Source: Marixanthomonas spongiae (GTDB lineage Bacteria > Bacteroidota > Bacteroidia > Flavobacteriales > Flavobacteriaceae). From it: a stretch of 64,000 nucleotides of DNA. Location: positions 248,001 to 312,000 of the forward strand of contig NZ_QEHR01000004.1 in NCBI RefSeq assembly GCF_003095375.1. The letters run 5' to 3'. Both the position numbers and the translations under genes were made by a program. The first letter of the stretch is position 1; each line of letters begins with the position of its first letter. Under the pieces are notes generated by a model that made no database searches, had not been told where the DNA came from, and was given only the letters and a program-made list of their open reading frames with translations. Positions 7,871 through 16,620 of this stretch are shown piece after piece.

Positions 7871-9424
7871 ATGGCAACAGTAGCAAGCAGCTTCGGCATT
7901 GAAGAAGCGTTAAAAGAATTAGGCGTAAACGAAACCAATAACGGAACCTCAACCGGCAAAAACTGGTTTTCCAGCGGCGAGGAAATAGCTTCCTATTCGC
8001 CCGTGGACGGAAAATTGATCGGTAAAGTTTCTGCCACCACAAAAGAGGATTACGAAAAAGTAATCACTACAGCAACAGAAGGATTTAAAGAATGGAGACA
8101 GCTTCCTGCACCGCAACGTGGAGAAATTGTAAGAAAATTTAATGATGAATTGCGTCGCTTGAAAGAACCATTAGGAAAGCTAGTTTCTTATGAAATGGGA
8201 AAAAGTTACCAAGAAGGTCTGGGCGAAGTACAAGAAATGATCGACATCTGCGATTTTGCAGTAGGTTTGTCCCGTCAGTTGCACGGTTTAACGATGCACA
8301 GTGAGCGTCCAGGGCACCGTATGTACGAGCAGTATCATCCACTTGGAGTAGTTGGTATTATTTCAGCATTTAACTTCCCCGTTGCCGTTTGGAGTTGGAA
8401 CACAGCGTTGGCTTGGGTGTGTGGCGATGCGTGTATTTGGAAAGGATCTGAAAAAACACCATTAACATCTGTTGCCTGCCAGAATATTGCAGCGCGGGTA
8501 TTTTCTGAAAACGGCGCACCCGAAGGTATTTCCTGCTTAATCACAGGAGATTACACCGTAGGAGAAATGATGACCAAAGATGAGCGTGTTCCGTTGATTT
8601 CGGCAACCGGTTCTACCCGAATGGGAAAAATAGTTGCCAAAAAAGTGGCCGGCCGTTTAGGAAAAACTTTATTGGAATTGGGCGGAAACAACGCCATCAT
8701 CGTTACACCAGATGCCGATATTAAAAACACCGTGATCGGGGCAGTATTTGGTGCTGTGGGAACTTGCGGACAGCGCTGTACCTCCACACGCCGCTTGATC
8801 GTGCACGAAGATGTGTACGACAAGGTAAAAGACGCTATTGTTGATGCCTACCAACAAATTAAAATTGGGAATCCACTAGACGAAAACAACCACGTAGGGC
8901 CGCTTATCGACAAAGATGCGGTGAAAAACTATCAAAATGCCTTAGATAAAGTTGTGGAAGAAGGCGGAAACATCTTGGTTGAAGGCGGAGTTTTGGAAGG
9001 CGAAGGCTATGAAAGCGGATGCTATGTAAAACCAGCCATTGCCGAAGCAAAGAACGAATTTGAAATCGTTCAGCACGAAACCTTTGCTCCGGTATTGTAC
9101 CTTCTGAAATACAGCGGTGATTTAGAAAACGCTATCGAAATTCAAAACGGGGTGCGTCAAGGGCTCTCTTCGGCCATTATGACCAATAACCTTCGGGAAG
9201 CCGAACGCTTTTTAAGTGTCGCCGGGTCAGACTGTGGAATTGCCAATGTAAACATCGGAACTTCGGGTGCAGAAATTGGTGGTGCTTTTGGTGGTGAAAA
9301 AGAAACCGGAGGCGGCCGTGAAAGTGGTAGCGATGCGTGGAAAATCTATATGAGAAGACAAACCAACACGATTAACTATACTACAGAATTGCCATTGGCA
9401 CAAGGAATTAAATTCGATTTGTAG
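7871..9424 (+). CDS. amaB: Aldehyde dehydrogenase, ALDH7 type (aminoadipate-semialdehyde dehydrogenase)
   Basis: A 517-residue NAD-dependent aldehyde dehydrogenase. The nucleophile is Cys303 in GTCGQRCTSTRR, the general base Glu269 in LLELGGNN, and Asn168 in SAFNFPVAVW stabilises the oxyanion. The GQRCTSTRRL context is the ALDH7 (antiquitin) signature, the family that oxidises alpha-aminoadipate semialdehyde in lysine degradation. The ATG at 7871 gives a full-length protein starting MATVASSFGIEEALKELGV. It is followed by a strong terminator at 9471 and appears monocistronic. The ALDH7 class is clear; the substrate is inferred from the family. Confidence 0.92.
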   Translation: MATVASSFGIEEALKELGVNETNNGTSTGKNWFSSGEEIASYSPVDGKLIGKVSATTKEDYEKVITTATEGFKEWRQLPAPQRGEIVRKFNDELRRLKEPLGKLVSYEMGKSYQEGLGEVQEMIDICDFAVGLSRQLHGLTMHSERPGHRMYEQYHPLGVVGIISAFNFPVAVWSWNTALAWVCGDACIWKGSEKTPLTSVACQNIAARVFSENGAPEGISCLITGDYTVGEMMTKDERVPLISATGSTRMGKIVAKKVAGRLGKTLLELGGNNAIIVTPDADIKNTVIGAVFGAVGTCGQRCTSTRRLIVHEDVYDKVKDAIVDAYQQIKIGNPLDENNHVGPLIDKDAVKNYQNALDKVVEEGGNILVEGGVLEGEGYESGCYVKPAIAEAKNEFEIVQHETFAPVLYLLKYSGDLENAIEIQNGVRQGLSSAIMTNNLREAERFLSVAGSDCGIANVNIGTSGAEIGGAFGGEKETGGGRESGSDAWKIYMRRQTNTINYTTELPLAQGIKFDL

Positions 9425-9470
9425 TAGTTAGAAGTTAGATTGCTTCGCTGATAGAAATAAATTTTAGACA

Positions 9471-9501
9471 AAAAGCCCGTTGCAACTTGCAACGGGCTTT
9501 T
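9471..9501. terminator. Bidirectional intrinsic terminator
   Basis: AAAAGCCCGTTGCAA (9471-9485) pairs exactly with TTGCAACGGGCTTTT (9487-9501). A run of six T follows on the plus strand and a run of A precedes, so it can stop both the aldehyde dehydrogenase transcript and the convergent desaturase transcript. Confidence 0.88.
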
Positions 9502-9535
9502 TTGATATCTTTCGGCAGCATGGTCGCATTTCTAT

Positions 9536-10525
9536 TTAAATAATACCATTGTTTTCCACCCACTTAAACTGAATTTGGTCTTGTGGTATGGAAATACGGT
9601 TAGCGATTCGTCGCATTCTATCGGGAAGTTTCATAAGGTAATCACGCGCTTTCTCGGCTTCATCGGTTAAGGCGTTTAGTTTATCTATTTGCCAGTAACT
9701 GTTCAGTTTTTCCATGATATCGATATAATCGAAGGTGGTGTAAACACCCAATCGCTGTGCGGCATTGGAGAAGTTTTCAAAAGCCGAAGCGAGTTCTTCG
9801 CCAGATTCGCGTAAAAATTGTGCGGGCATCACGATTTTCTTCCGCATCATATCTTCATAAGCAAGGATCATTTCACTGGCATCGTATTCCAGAATAGTTT
9901 TTACAAATTCGCGGTAGGCCAAATGGTGGCGCATTTCGTCCCCTGAAATTAACTTACACATTTTGGCGAGCATTTTATTGTTTTTCTTTCTGGCCAATTG
10001 CCCCACTCGTTTGTGTGAAATGTTCGTGGCCAATTCTTGAAAACTGGTATAAACAAAGTTTCGGTACGGGTCGCGGCCGGTGCCAATGTCGAAACCGTCA
10101 TTGATGAGGTGGTGGGTGGTAATTTCAATTTCGCGCATATTTACCCTTCCGCAGAGATAAAGGTATTTGTTCAAGGTATCGCCGTGACGGTTTTCTTCGC
10201 CGGTCCATTGCCGTATCCATTTGGACCAACCGTCTCTTCCGTGTTGATCCACGCCTTCCATATCCATAAGCCAAGATTCGTAAGTAGGTAGGGCTTCTTC
10301 AGTAACCATATCGCCTACCAAGACCACCCAAAAATCGTAAGGTAATTCTTTAGCTTCTTCCCGCATTTGGGTAAGTTCTTCAACATAATTCTCATTTTGA
10401 AGATTTGGCAATAAATCGGTGGGTTGCCAAATTTCTTCAACAGGAATTAAATAGTTTTTCACATAGTCATCCACCGATTTTTCAACGGTTTTCATGACTT
10501 CGAGACGTTTATTTTTAAGCACCAT
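9536..10525 (-). CDS. Acyl-ACP desaturase
   Basis: A soluble di-iron desaturase (329 residues from the ATG at 10525) that introduces a cis double bond into acyl carrier protein-bound fatty acids. Iron ligands are seen as EENRH (110-114), DEMRH (196-200), Glu76 or Glu77 in TEEALPTYE and Glu164 in TSFQE. A more distal ATG (10603) would add MYLYILLAVCLSCRKHAK, which is not typical of the family, so MVLKNKRLEVMK is taken as the start. A TATCTTTA box lies upstream of 10570. The gene is downstream of, but separate from, the phosphatase gene. Confidence 0.93.
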   Translation of the reverse strand: MVLKNKRLEVMKTVEKSVDDYVKNYLIPVEEIWQPTDLLPNLQNENYVEELTQMREEAKELPYDFWVVLVGDMVTEEALPTYESWLMDMEGVDQHGRDGWSKWIRQWTGEENRHGDTLNKYLYLCGRVNMREIEITTHHLINDGFDIGTGRDPYRNFVYTSFQELATNISHKRVGQLARKKNNKMLAKMCKLISGDEMRHHLAYREFVKTILEYDASEMILAYEDMMRKKIVMPAQFLRESGEELASAFENFSNAAQRLGVYTTFDYIDIMEKLNSYWQIDKLNALTDEAEKARDYLMKLPDRMRRIANRISIPQDQIQFKWVENNGII

Positions 10526-10633
10526 ACGTTGTGGGGTTTTTGGATGTTGTTTGGCGTGTTTCCGACAGGAAAGGCACACCGCCAATAGGATGTAAAGATA
10601 CAAAGCACAAAATAAAACTATCCCAAAACGGTC

Positions 10634-11359
10634 TTAATTTCTGCCGCTTTCATTAGGGTAGAGTTGCCAAACAGGGTCGCTTTGCCAAACTTCTTTGGTG
10701 TGGGCATCAATCACGGAAACCGCTCCCTTAAAAGCCGCACCGGTATCCACGTTCCACACATTTGCGAAATTCGCCGGTTCGTTAAAGCCTACCCGGGTAA
10801 CAGGCGTGTGGCCAATATAGATTTCCTTGAACAATTGCAGCCTTTTCGGGTATTTTTCACTTTCTTTTGCGATGGACTGGTCCATGGCACAGACCATTTC
10901 CCATAACGTGCGGTCCCAATACACCATATTGGGGTAATATTCGTGCTGTGGGCCGTGCTGGTTGGTAAAACCTGCGTGAAGATATAGTCGGTTCTGTTCA
11001 TCTACAAAGTAATTCCGTAGATTTTCAAGGAAGTTGATATGAGCTTCTATTTCCCCTTCGGAAAGCCGCTCGTAACTTTTTTTGCTGGACTCGCCGCCAT
11101 GTTGCAGCCAAGTGGGGTTGTGGTCGCCTTTTTTTAGAAAATTATAGAGCAGGGCATCGTGATTGCCACGAATGAAAATGCATTCGTACGTTTCAGAAAA
11201 ACCGATTAAATATGAGATGGTTTCGGCACTTTCGCTCCAGCCGTCCACATAATCGCCTACAAATATAAAGCGGTCGTCTGGTTTTAATTCCATACGCTCA
11301 AAAACCTGTTTCAACCCTTTTAACCCGCCGTGAATGTCGCCAATTACCAATGTTCTCAT
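10634..11359 (-). CDS. PPP-family metallophosphatase (serine/threonine phosphatase type)
   Basis: A 241-residue calcineurin-like phosphoesterase of the PPP group. The metal motifs are GDIHGG (7-12), GDYVDGW (35-41) and RGNHD (64-68), followed by LHAGF and IGHTPVT further on. Bacterial members dephosphorylate Ser/Thr proteins or dinucleoside polyphosphates. Its ATG overlaps the stop of the zinc-ribbon gene by four bases (ATGA), so the two are co-translated. The physiological substrate is unknown. Confidence 0.9.
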   Translation of the reverse strand: MRTLVIGDIHGGLKGLKQVFERMELKPDDRFIFVGDYVDGWSESAETISYLIGFSETYECIFIRGNHDALLYNFLKKGDHNPTWLQHGGESSKKSYERLSEGEIEAHINFLENLRNYFVDEQNRLYLHAGFTNQHGPQHEYYPNMVYWDRTLWEMVCAMDQSIAKESEKYPKRLQLFKEIYIGHTPVTRVGFNEPANFANVWNVDTGAAFKGAVSVIDAHTKEVWQSDPVWQLYPNESGRN

Positions 11360-12447
11360 AAGTTAGAAATATAGACAATTGCAGCTATTACTGCAATAAT
11401 TGCGAGGACAAAAAAGAATATTTTCCAAAATGAATACGGTCGTTTGCCCGAAAGAGCTCCAGTTTGCCCATTAATGAAAAAATTGTACCGTTTGCCTTTA
11501 AATTTGTAGGCGCTCACATACACAGGGAGCAGTATATGCTTAAAGGTCTCTTTGCTCAACTTCATATCGATGGAATGTACTCGTTGGGTATCGCCGCCTA
11601 TGTCACGCCGTGCCCAAGTATTGGCTATGTTTCGAGCTTCTTTGGTGGCTCCTAAGTGACCATCTTGTAGTGGAATGGTGTATTTTTCGGTCACAAAACC
11701 GGCTAAAAAACTGCTATCGAAAGGCTGCAGGTCCTTTAGGTTCCAATGAGCCACTTTAGATGGAATAATCCCAGAGCGTTGTTTTGAAGCCTTGATCAAA
11801 GTATCATCAACAAAACCTGAAATACTGCCCGAAGCTGGATACCAACGGGTACGTCGTTTTTGTACGGTACGTTTGTTTTTTCCGCTGCCCACGGTTTTTG
11901 TTACGTAATAATACTCGCCCCGTTGCCCGGTATATTCGGCGTAGAGTTGAGCATCGAACGTCCAATATGGAGCGTAGAGGCCTTTAGTAAATTGTGGGTC
12001 GAGGGCTGCTTTTTTTAAGTCGTTGGGTGCAAACCACAGTCCTTTCACCCATTTTTTAAAGATTTGATGGGCTTTTTGTTGGTTAATCTGAAACGGAAGC
12101 ACCGCTCCCGGCAAAATCCAAGTCTCTTTTTTGGCATCTTCCACAATCAAGGGCGAGCCGCAATACACGCAATGCAGGGACTTGTAATTTTCTTCAATAT
12201 GCTGCTCGGCACCACAGCTTTTACATTGCAACATCGTGATTTCCTCACTGTGCGATTGACTGCCCAGTCTATCCAGATAGGGTTTCAGTTCCAGCTCTTC
12301 AAAAGTGGTTTCGGCTGGTTCTATTTCTTGGGTGTAGCCACAATAATCACATTTTAAACTGGTGGTACCTGGCGCATACCGAAGCTCTGCCCCACAATTG
12401 ACGCAGGATTTTTTGAGTTCGGATTTTTGTTGTTTGGGTTGTTGCAT
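11356..12447 (-). CDS. Double zinc-ribbon, membrane-anchored protein
   Basis: A 363-residue protein from the ATG at 12447. It has two zinc ribbons near the N-terminus, CVNCGAEL...CDYCGY and CKSCGAEQ...CVYCGS, then a long domain with KGLYAPYWTFDA and KFKGKRYNFFINGQTG, and one C-terminal membrane helix (FFFVLAIIAVIAAIVYI). The resemblance is to TFIIB/PriA-type zinc-ribbon proteins such as YdjG that work with SPFH proteins at the membrane. The SPFH gene lies directly upstream. An ATG further up (12528) would translate through a large palindrome, so it is not used. The role in membrane stress is inferred. Confidence 0.75.
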   Translation of the reverse strand: MQQPKQQKSELKKSCVNCGAELRYAPGTTSLKCDYCGYTQEIEPAETTFEELELKPYLDRLGSQSHSEEITMLQCKSCGAEQHIEENYKSLHCVYCGSPLIVEDAKKETWILPGAVLPFQINQQKAHQIFKKWVKGLWFAPNDLKKAALDPQFTKGLYAPYWTFDAQLYAEYTGQRGEYYYVTKTVGSGKNKRTVQKRRTRWYPASGSISGFVDDTLIKASKQRSGIIPSKVAHWNLKDLQPFDSSFLAGFVTEKYTIPLQDGHLGATKEARNIANTWARRDIGGDTQRVHSIDMKLSKETFKHILLPVYVSAYKFKGKRYNFFINGQTGALSGKRPYSFWKIFFFVLAIIAVIAAIVYISNL

Positions 12448-12470
12448 TTTTTGTAAGGCAGGTGTTGAAC

Positions 12471-12530
12471 GGTGGTTTCGATACGATTTTGATGTTTTTT
12501 GCATGCAAAAAACATCAAAATCACTCAACC
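12471..12530. repeat. Palindromic repeat unit upstream of the zinc-ribbon gene
   Basis: The unit starts GGTGGTTTCGATAC, has a 38-base perfect palindrome (12485-12522, centre GCATGC) and ends ACTCAACC. The end pieces are those of the dispersed family described at 58060, but the central stem is different. Confidence 0.75.
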
Positions 12531-12553
12531 AGCTCTAATAGGTCTGAGCCTAA

Positions 12554-12616
12554 GGTGGTTTCGGTACAATTTTAAAAAGGTGCGAAGCAACTTTTTAAAA
12601 TTGTACCGAAACCACC
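12554..12616. repeat. 26-bp perfect inverted repeat of the same family
   Basis: GGTGGTTTCGGTACAATTTT at 12554 begins a 26-base arm whose exact inverse ends at 12616; the 11-base loop reads GTGCGAAGCAA. It lies between the SPFH gene (ends 12628) and the zinc-ribbon gene. As RNA it would form a very stable hairpin and could act as an attenuator inside the operon. Confidence 0.8.
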
Positions 12617-12627
12617 GAAAAAAACAT

Positions 12628-13764
12628 TTATTCCGGTATCGGCGGCGGTGTATTTCCGCCTAAAAAGGCTTTCAGTTCTTCCACTTCTTGTAAGGGGGTC
12701 CAATTTTGCATGCCTTGTTTCCAGACTAAGGTATCCTTGTTTACCGTGCGGTTGGCAAAAAGAGCTCGTAGCTGCTCAAAACCCACAGGACCTTTTTGTT
12801 GTCCGTTACTGGCGTAGTAATAGGTAACGGCTTGCGGCATAGGCGGTGGCGTACTGCCTGCTTGTTGTTGGGGTTGCGCCTGTTGCTGACCGCCCATTTG
12901 TGGATTCATCATCCCGCCCATTTGCTGGGCAAGTACAAAGCCCATTCCCATGCCCATGCCGGCACCGGCTGTTCCGCCTTCGTTGGCGGCGGCAGCTTCA
13001 ATGGCTTTGGCAGTTTTGAACTTGGTTAATTTATCTAAATCCAATTTGTCGATACGGCTGTACTCGAAAATTTCTTTTTTCAAGTCTTCTGGCATGGAAA
13101 CGTTTTCGATAAAGAATTTTTCCAAACCGATCCCCACGCTGTCAAACTCCGGTTTCATCACGTCCTTGCAGGTTTCGGAAAGCTCCGTAGTATTTGCGGC
13201 GTACAGTTCTATTGGGAGGTTTGCTTCGCCCACCGTATCGGTAAAGCGGGTGGCGATGAGGCTTTTAAGGTGTTCGTTTATTTCAAAATTGGTGAAATTA
13301 TTATCGGTCCCTACAATATCAACGATGAATTTGCCGGGATTATTAATCCTAAAGGCATACGTTCCGAAAGCCCTGATTTCAACCAAGCCAAACCGCTCAT
13401 CGTTTAAGGTGATCGGGTTTTTAGTGCCCCATTTTTCGTCGGTGAACAAGTGGGTGTTCACAAAATACACTTCGGCTTTAAAGGGACTGTCAAAACCGTA
13501 TTTCCAACCTTTTAAAGTGGTTAAAATGGGCAGGTTTTTGGTGTTCAGGGTGTAGGTGCCGGGCTCGAACACATCGGCCAGTTTGCCTTCGTTTATAAAA
13601 ACGGCGGTTTGCCCTTCGCGCACGATGAGCTTGGCATTGTTTTTAATTTCGTTCTGATAGCGTTCAAAACGGTGGCAGATGGTGTCGTCTGTATAATCCA
13701 GCCACTCGACGATGTCTATAAATTCGTGACTGATTTTTTCTTTGATTTTGTCGAATATGCCCAT
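12628..13764 (-). CDS. SPFH domain protein with C-terminal GYF_2 domain (YdjI-like)
   Basis: A 378-residue protein. Residues about 1-245 form an SPFH/band-7 fold of the YdjI or virion-core type (MGIFDKIKEKISHEFIDIVEWLDYT). A Gly/Met/Gln/Pro-rich linker with GMGMGMGF and MGGQQQAQPQQQ follows (about 265-310), and the C-terminal 65 residues are a GYF_2 domain (YYYASNGQQKGPVGFEQLRALF ... DTLVWKQGMQNW). SPFH proteins assemble on membranes and recruit partners. It is first in a run with the zinc-ribbon protein and phosphatase, which suggests a membrane-homeostasis unit. There is no transmembrane segment. Confidence 0.85.
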   Translation of the reverse strand: MGIFDKIKEKISHEFIDIVEWLDYTDDTICHRFERYQNEIKNNAKLIVREGQTAVFINEGKLADVFEPGTYTLNTKNLPILTTLKGWKYGFDSPFKAEVYFVNTHLFTDEKWGTKNPITLNDERFGLVEIRAFGTYAFRINNPGKFIVDIVGTDNNFTNFEINEHLKSLIATRFTDTVGEANLPIELYAANTTELSETCKDVMKPEFDSVGIGLEKFFIENVSMPEDLKKEIFEYSRIDKLDLDKLTKFKTAKAIEAAAANEGGTAGAGMGMGMGFVLAQQMGGMMNPQMGGQQQAQPQQQAGSTPPPMPQAVTYYYASNGQQKGPVGFEQLRALFANRTVNKDTLVWKQGMQNWTPLQEVEELKAFLGGNTPPPIPE

Positions 13765-13821
13765 TTTTTGTAGGTTTTAGTTATTGAATGTTAAAGGTAT
13801 AAAATTTAGTTGAATGGTTGG

Positions 13822-14958
13822 TTAGTTATACCGCACCTTCCGCAATATCCTTACTGTTTCTTTATAGGCTTCATAGACTTTTTCATAGCTTTCCTTTAAA
13901 TACGGTTTGGCTTCCAGCAGCTTTTCTTTTGCCTTTTGAAAATCGTTGAAATAGCAAATTAAATAGGTTTCGGGCAGGTTTTGCAGGTCTTTTTCTTCGG
14001 AAGGGTTCAGGCGGGCATTCTTTTTCAGCTTTTTCACCAAGGCATTGTTGGCGTTGTAAATATGGTGTAAGGTCTTTTTGTTGAAGCGTGGCGGCTCAAA
14101 AATCATTTTAGAATCGATGTGGTACGAGCCGTTTTCTTGAAAGGTAATCACCACTTCTTCCAACGGATAGTGTTCTTGGCGGTTGTTCAAGCCTAAGCTA
14201 ACATATTCTACGGTTTTAAAATAATTATCGGTCACTTCGATGGTCACTTCGTCCAAAGCCGAATAGAACAACCGTACCTGTTCGTTTATCAATTCGATAT
14301 CCACGCGGGAATAATAGGTTTTGCCATCAAGTTGTTTGGTGTTTCCGGCCCAGCAGACCACAAACTGCTCTTTAAATACTTTGTAATGCGATTCGAGCTC
14401 GTCGTGCCGATTGTTCATAAAATCGATCACGCCGTCCAATGTATGTTCAATGTTGTTTTTCGCCCGGTTTTCGATGGATTTTACAATTTCAGAATTTACG
14501 TCCTTAATTTCGATATCAAAATCCTTGGGCATGGAAATGCTCCCGTCGCGCATAAAAATACTGCCGCCCCAGTATTTCCAGATATTTTTGCGAAGGGAAG
14601 TGATTTCACCTGTTGGCCTAATAGTGACCAACCCAACCACCTTGTCTGGCGGTAAATGTGGAAACAGCACGTTTTCATAACTTATCAACGGCGCATTGGT
14701 TAAATACGCATTCACCAGATTTTGAAGCTTGCTATCGTCAAAAAAATCGACACCCCGTATTTCGTTCGTTTCGTCTTCCACACCCACCACGATAAACGAA
14801 TTGTTTTTCGGGTTGCTGTTGCTCAAGGCACAAATGTGCTTTAAAAATTTGGCTTTTCCTTCTTTACTGCCCAGGTCGATCTTTCGCTTTTTATCATAGA
14901 AACTGCTCTCGTCGTTATGGGCGAGCAGGTTTTTGATAAGAAGCCGTTTGTTGATCAT
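13822..14958 (-). CDS. AlbA_2 (Schlafen-like) DNA-binding domain protein
   Basis: A 378-residue protein. The N-terminal part (about 10-140) reads as an AlbA_2 domain: KAKFLKHICALSNSNPKNNSFIVVGVEDETNEIRGVDFFDD, followed by a strand pattern ending IFMRDGSISMP. AlbA_2 occurs in ATP-binding or DNA-binding regulators and in Schlafen-like proteins. The C-terminal 230 residues are charged and largely helical, with a Lys-rich end, and I do not recognise them. It precedes the SPFH gene by 57 bases and may share its transcript. Confidence 0.7.
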   Translation of the reverse strand: MINKRLLIKNLLAHNDESSFYDKKRKIDLGSKEGKAKFLKHICALSNSNPKNNSFIVVGVEDETNEIRGVDFFDDSKLQNLVNAYLTNAPLISYENVLFPHLPPDKVVGLVTIRPTGEITSLRKNIWKYWGGSIFMRDGSISMPKDFDIEIKDVNSEIVKSIENRAKNNIEHTLDGVIDFMNNRHDELESHYKVFKEQFVVCWAGNTKQLDGKTYYSRVDIELINEQVRLFYSALDEVTIEVTDNYFKTVEYVSLGLNNRQEHYPLEEVVITFQENGSYHIDSKMIFEPPRFNKKTLHHIYNANNALVKKLKKNARLNPSEEKDLQNLPETYLICYFNDFQKAKEKLLEAKPYLKESYEKVYEAYKETVRILRKVRYN

Positions 14959-14983
14959 GGGGTTAAAAGTTATTGGTTATTAA

Positions 14984-15110
14984 GGGCTCTTCGATACATT
15001 TTTAAATGATGCTTTTCAAGCATTATTTAAAAACACTCAGAGACCGGCACATCTTAATTTATAAAGGTGGCTGAGTGATCCCGATTTTTATCGGGATTGT
15101 ATCGAAGCCC
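14984..15110. repeat. Two dispersed palindromic repeat units
   Basis: The first unit (14984-15045) has ends GGGCTCTTCGATACA and CACTCAGAGACC around an AT-rich stem ATTTTTAAATGATGC/GCATTATTTAAAAA. The second unit (15066-15110) has GGTGGCTGAGTG, the stem ATCCCGA/TCGGGAT and TGTATCGAAGCCC. They fill the gap between the AlbA_2 gene and the SDR gene, in opposite orientations. Confidence 0.75.
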
Positions 15111-15120
15111 GAAGCCTAAA

Positions 15121-15882
15121 TTATTCCGAAGTTTTATTAACGATCATACTCGATGCCTGGTCCAAGCACATCATGGTCAAATCGGCGATGTTTACGTGCG
15201 GCGGTCGGGTTACGGCGAACCAAACGGTTTCGGCCACATCTTGGGGTTGCAATGGTGTATAGCCTTGATAAACCGTATCGGCTTTTTGGGTATCGCCCTT
15301 AAACCGGACCTCACTGAACTCCGTCTCTACCAACCCCGGATTAACAGCGCCAATTTTTATGCCTTTTCCGTTAAGGTCCATGCGCATGCCCTGGTTTAGG
15401 GCATCCACGGCATGTTTGCTGGCAGAATAAACATTGCCGGTGGGATACACTTCTTTCCCAGCTGTAGAACCGATATTGATAATATGCCCAGATTGTCGCT
15501 CAACCATCTGTGGAAGGACGGCTTTTGTAACATACAGCAATCCTTTAACATTGATATCGATCATTGCGTCCCAGTCGTCTGTATGGCCTTCATCAATTGG
15601 GTCTTTTCCGTGGGCATTACCAGCGTTGTTTATCAAGATATCGATTGCTGAAAACGCTTTGGGCAGGGATTTTATTTGTTCGAACACCTTGTTTTTATCC
15701 CGAACATCAAAATTAAGAGTATGAACTTTTGTTATTTTTGAAAGTTCTTTTTGCAGTGCATCGAGGCGCTCCTGCCTTCTTCCGCAGAGAATGACATGCA
15801 AGCCGTTTTGGGCAAAATTTTTGGCAATGGCGCGACCAATTCCCGAAGTGGCACCGGTGATTAAAGCTGTTTTATGTTTCAT
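15121..15882 (-). CDS. SDR family NAD(P)-dependent oxidoreductase (YdfG type)
   Basis: A 253-residue short-chain dehydrogenase. The cofactor motif is TGATSGIG (9-16), NNAG is at 85-88, and the catalytic residues are Ser139, Tyr152 and Lys156 (YSASK). The sequence resembles 3-hydroxy acid or serine dehydrogenases of the YdfG class, which reduce malonic semialdehyde or oxidise L-allo-threonine. It lies alone on the minus strand; its 3' end borders the dispersed repeat block. The exact substrate is not predictable. Confidence 0.9.
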   Translation of the reverse strand: MKHKTALITGATSGIGRAIAKNFAQNGLHVILCGRRQERLDALQKELSKITKVHTLNFDVRDKNKVFEQIKSLPKAFSAIDILINNAGNAHGKDPIDEGHTDDWDAMIDINVKGLLYVTKAVLPQMVERQSGHIINIGSTAGKEVYPTGNVYSASKHAVDALNQGMRMDLNGKGIKIGAVNPGLVETEFSEVRFKGDTQKADTVYQGYTPLQPQDVAETVWFAVTRPPHVNIADLTMMCLDQASSMIVNKTSE

Positions 15883-16024
15883 TTAATAGTTTTTCTTAAA
15901 AGTAAAACTTCTGTCGCTTTTTTCAACGTTAAGATAGGGTTAATTGCCAAGTTAATGCATGTTAATTCTTCGGAAACAGCCTTTTTAACTAATTATATTC
16001 GTGGTAATCAGAAATCAGTTAACT

Positions 16025-16444
16025 ATGAAATCTTATATAAAAACAACCCTTTTAATAACGGTTACTACTTTGTTTATAGGTTGTAGCAGCAACAATACAA
16101 TTTTTGGCGGAAATGACACTTCTTCAACGGCAAATGCTGATGCTGATTCCGAAACAGTGCATGCCGACACGGCAACTGAAACCAAGAAAACAGATGGCGC
16201 CATTATGGGAAGCGTGATTGCTCCCAACTCTGAAGTATCGATCGTTGCGACAAATTCCGAAGAAAAAATCACTGGAACCACCAACGAGGTGGGCGAATTT
16301 TTCATTACCGGATTCCCTGAAGGGACATACACCGTAAAAATTAAAACAGAGGAAAACGAAACAACCCAACAAACATTTGAAGATGTAAAAGTCCGCATTG
16401 GCGAGGTAACCGCTTTAGGTACCGTAACCGTAGCGTCAAATTAA
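16025..16444 (+). CDS. Small lipoprotein with carboxypeptidase-regulatory-like beta domain
   Basis: A 139-residue protein from ATG 16025. The signal MKSYIKTTLLITVTTLFIGC ends in a lipobox (Cys20). After a Ser/Thr/Ala-rich linker the rest (about 60-139) is one beta-sandwich domain: GAIMGSVIAPNSEVSIVATN, TTNEVGEFFITGFPEGTYTVKI, VRIGEVTALGTVTV. This is the CarboxypepD_reg-like fold found at the surface of Bacteroidota. A TATATTCG box (15994-16001) is a near-match to the -7 element. A terminator follows at 16472. Confidence 0.75.
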   Translation: MKSYIKTTLLITVTTLFIGCSSNNTIFGGNDTSSTANADADSETVHADTATETKKTDGAIMGSVIAPNSEVSIVATNSEEKITGTTNEVGEFFITGFPEGTYTVKIKTEENETTQQTFEDVKVRIGEVTALGTVTVASN

Positions 16445-16471
16445 TGCTATAAATACCTAACAAACATTAAC

Positions 16472-16509
16472 AGCACTGTAACGTTATTTTAAGAAACAGT
16501 GCTTTTTTT
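16472..16509 (+). terminator. Intrinsic terminator
   Basis: AGCACTGT (16472-16479) and ACAGTGCT (16496-16503) form an 8-bp stem followed by seven T. It ends the lipoprotein transcript before the Bat operon. Confidence 0.85.
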
Positions 16510-16620
16510 ATGCCGTCTTTAGGGTGAAATTTTTTAACCCTTTGTTAACAGGGATTTAATCAATAAATCCACAATTTGCACGGTTGTAAACAACTGCTTA
16601 TTATTTGAAATTTTAGAAGT

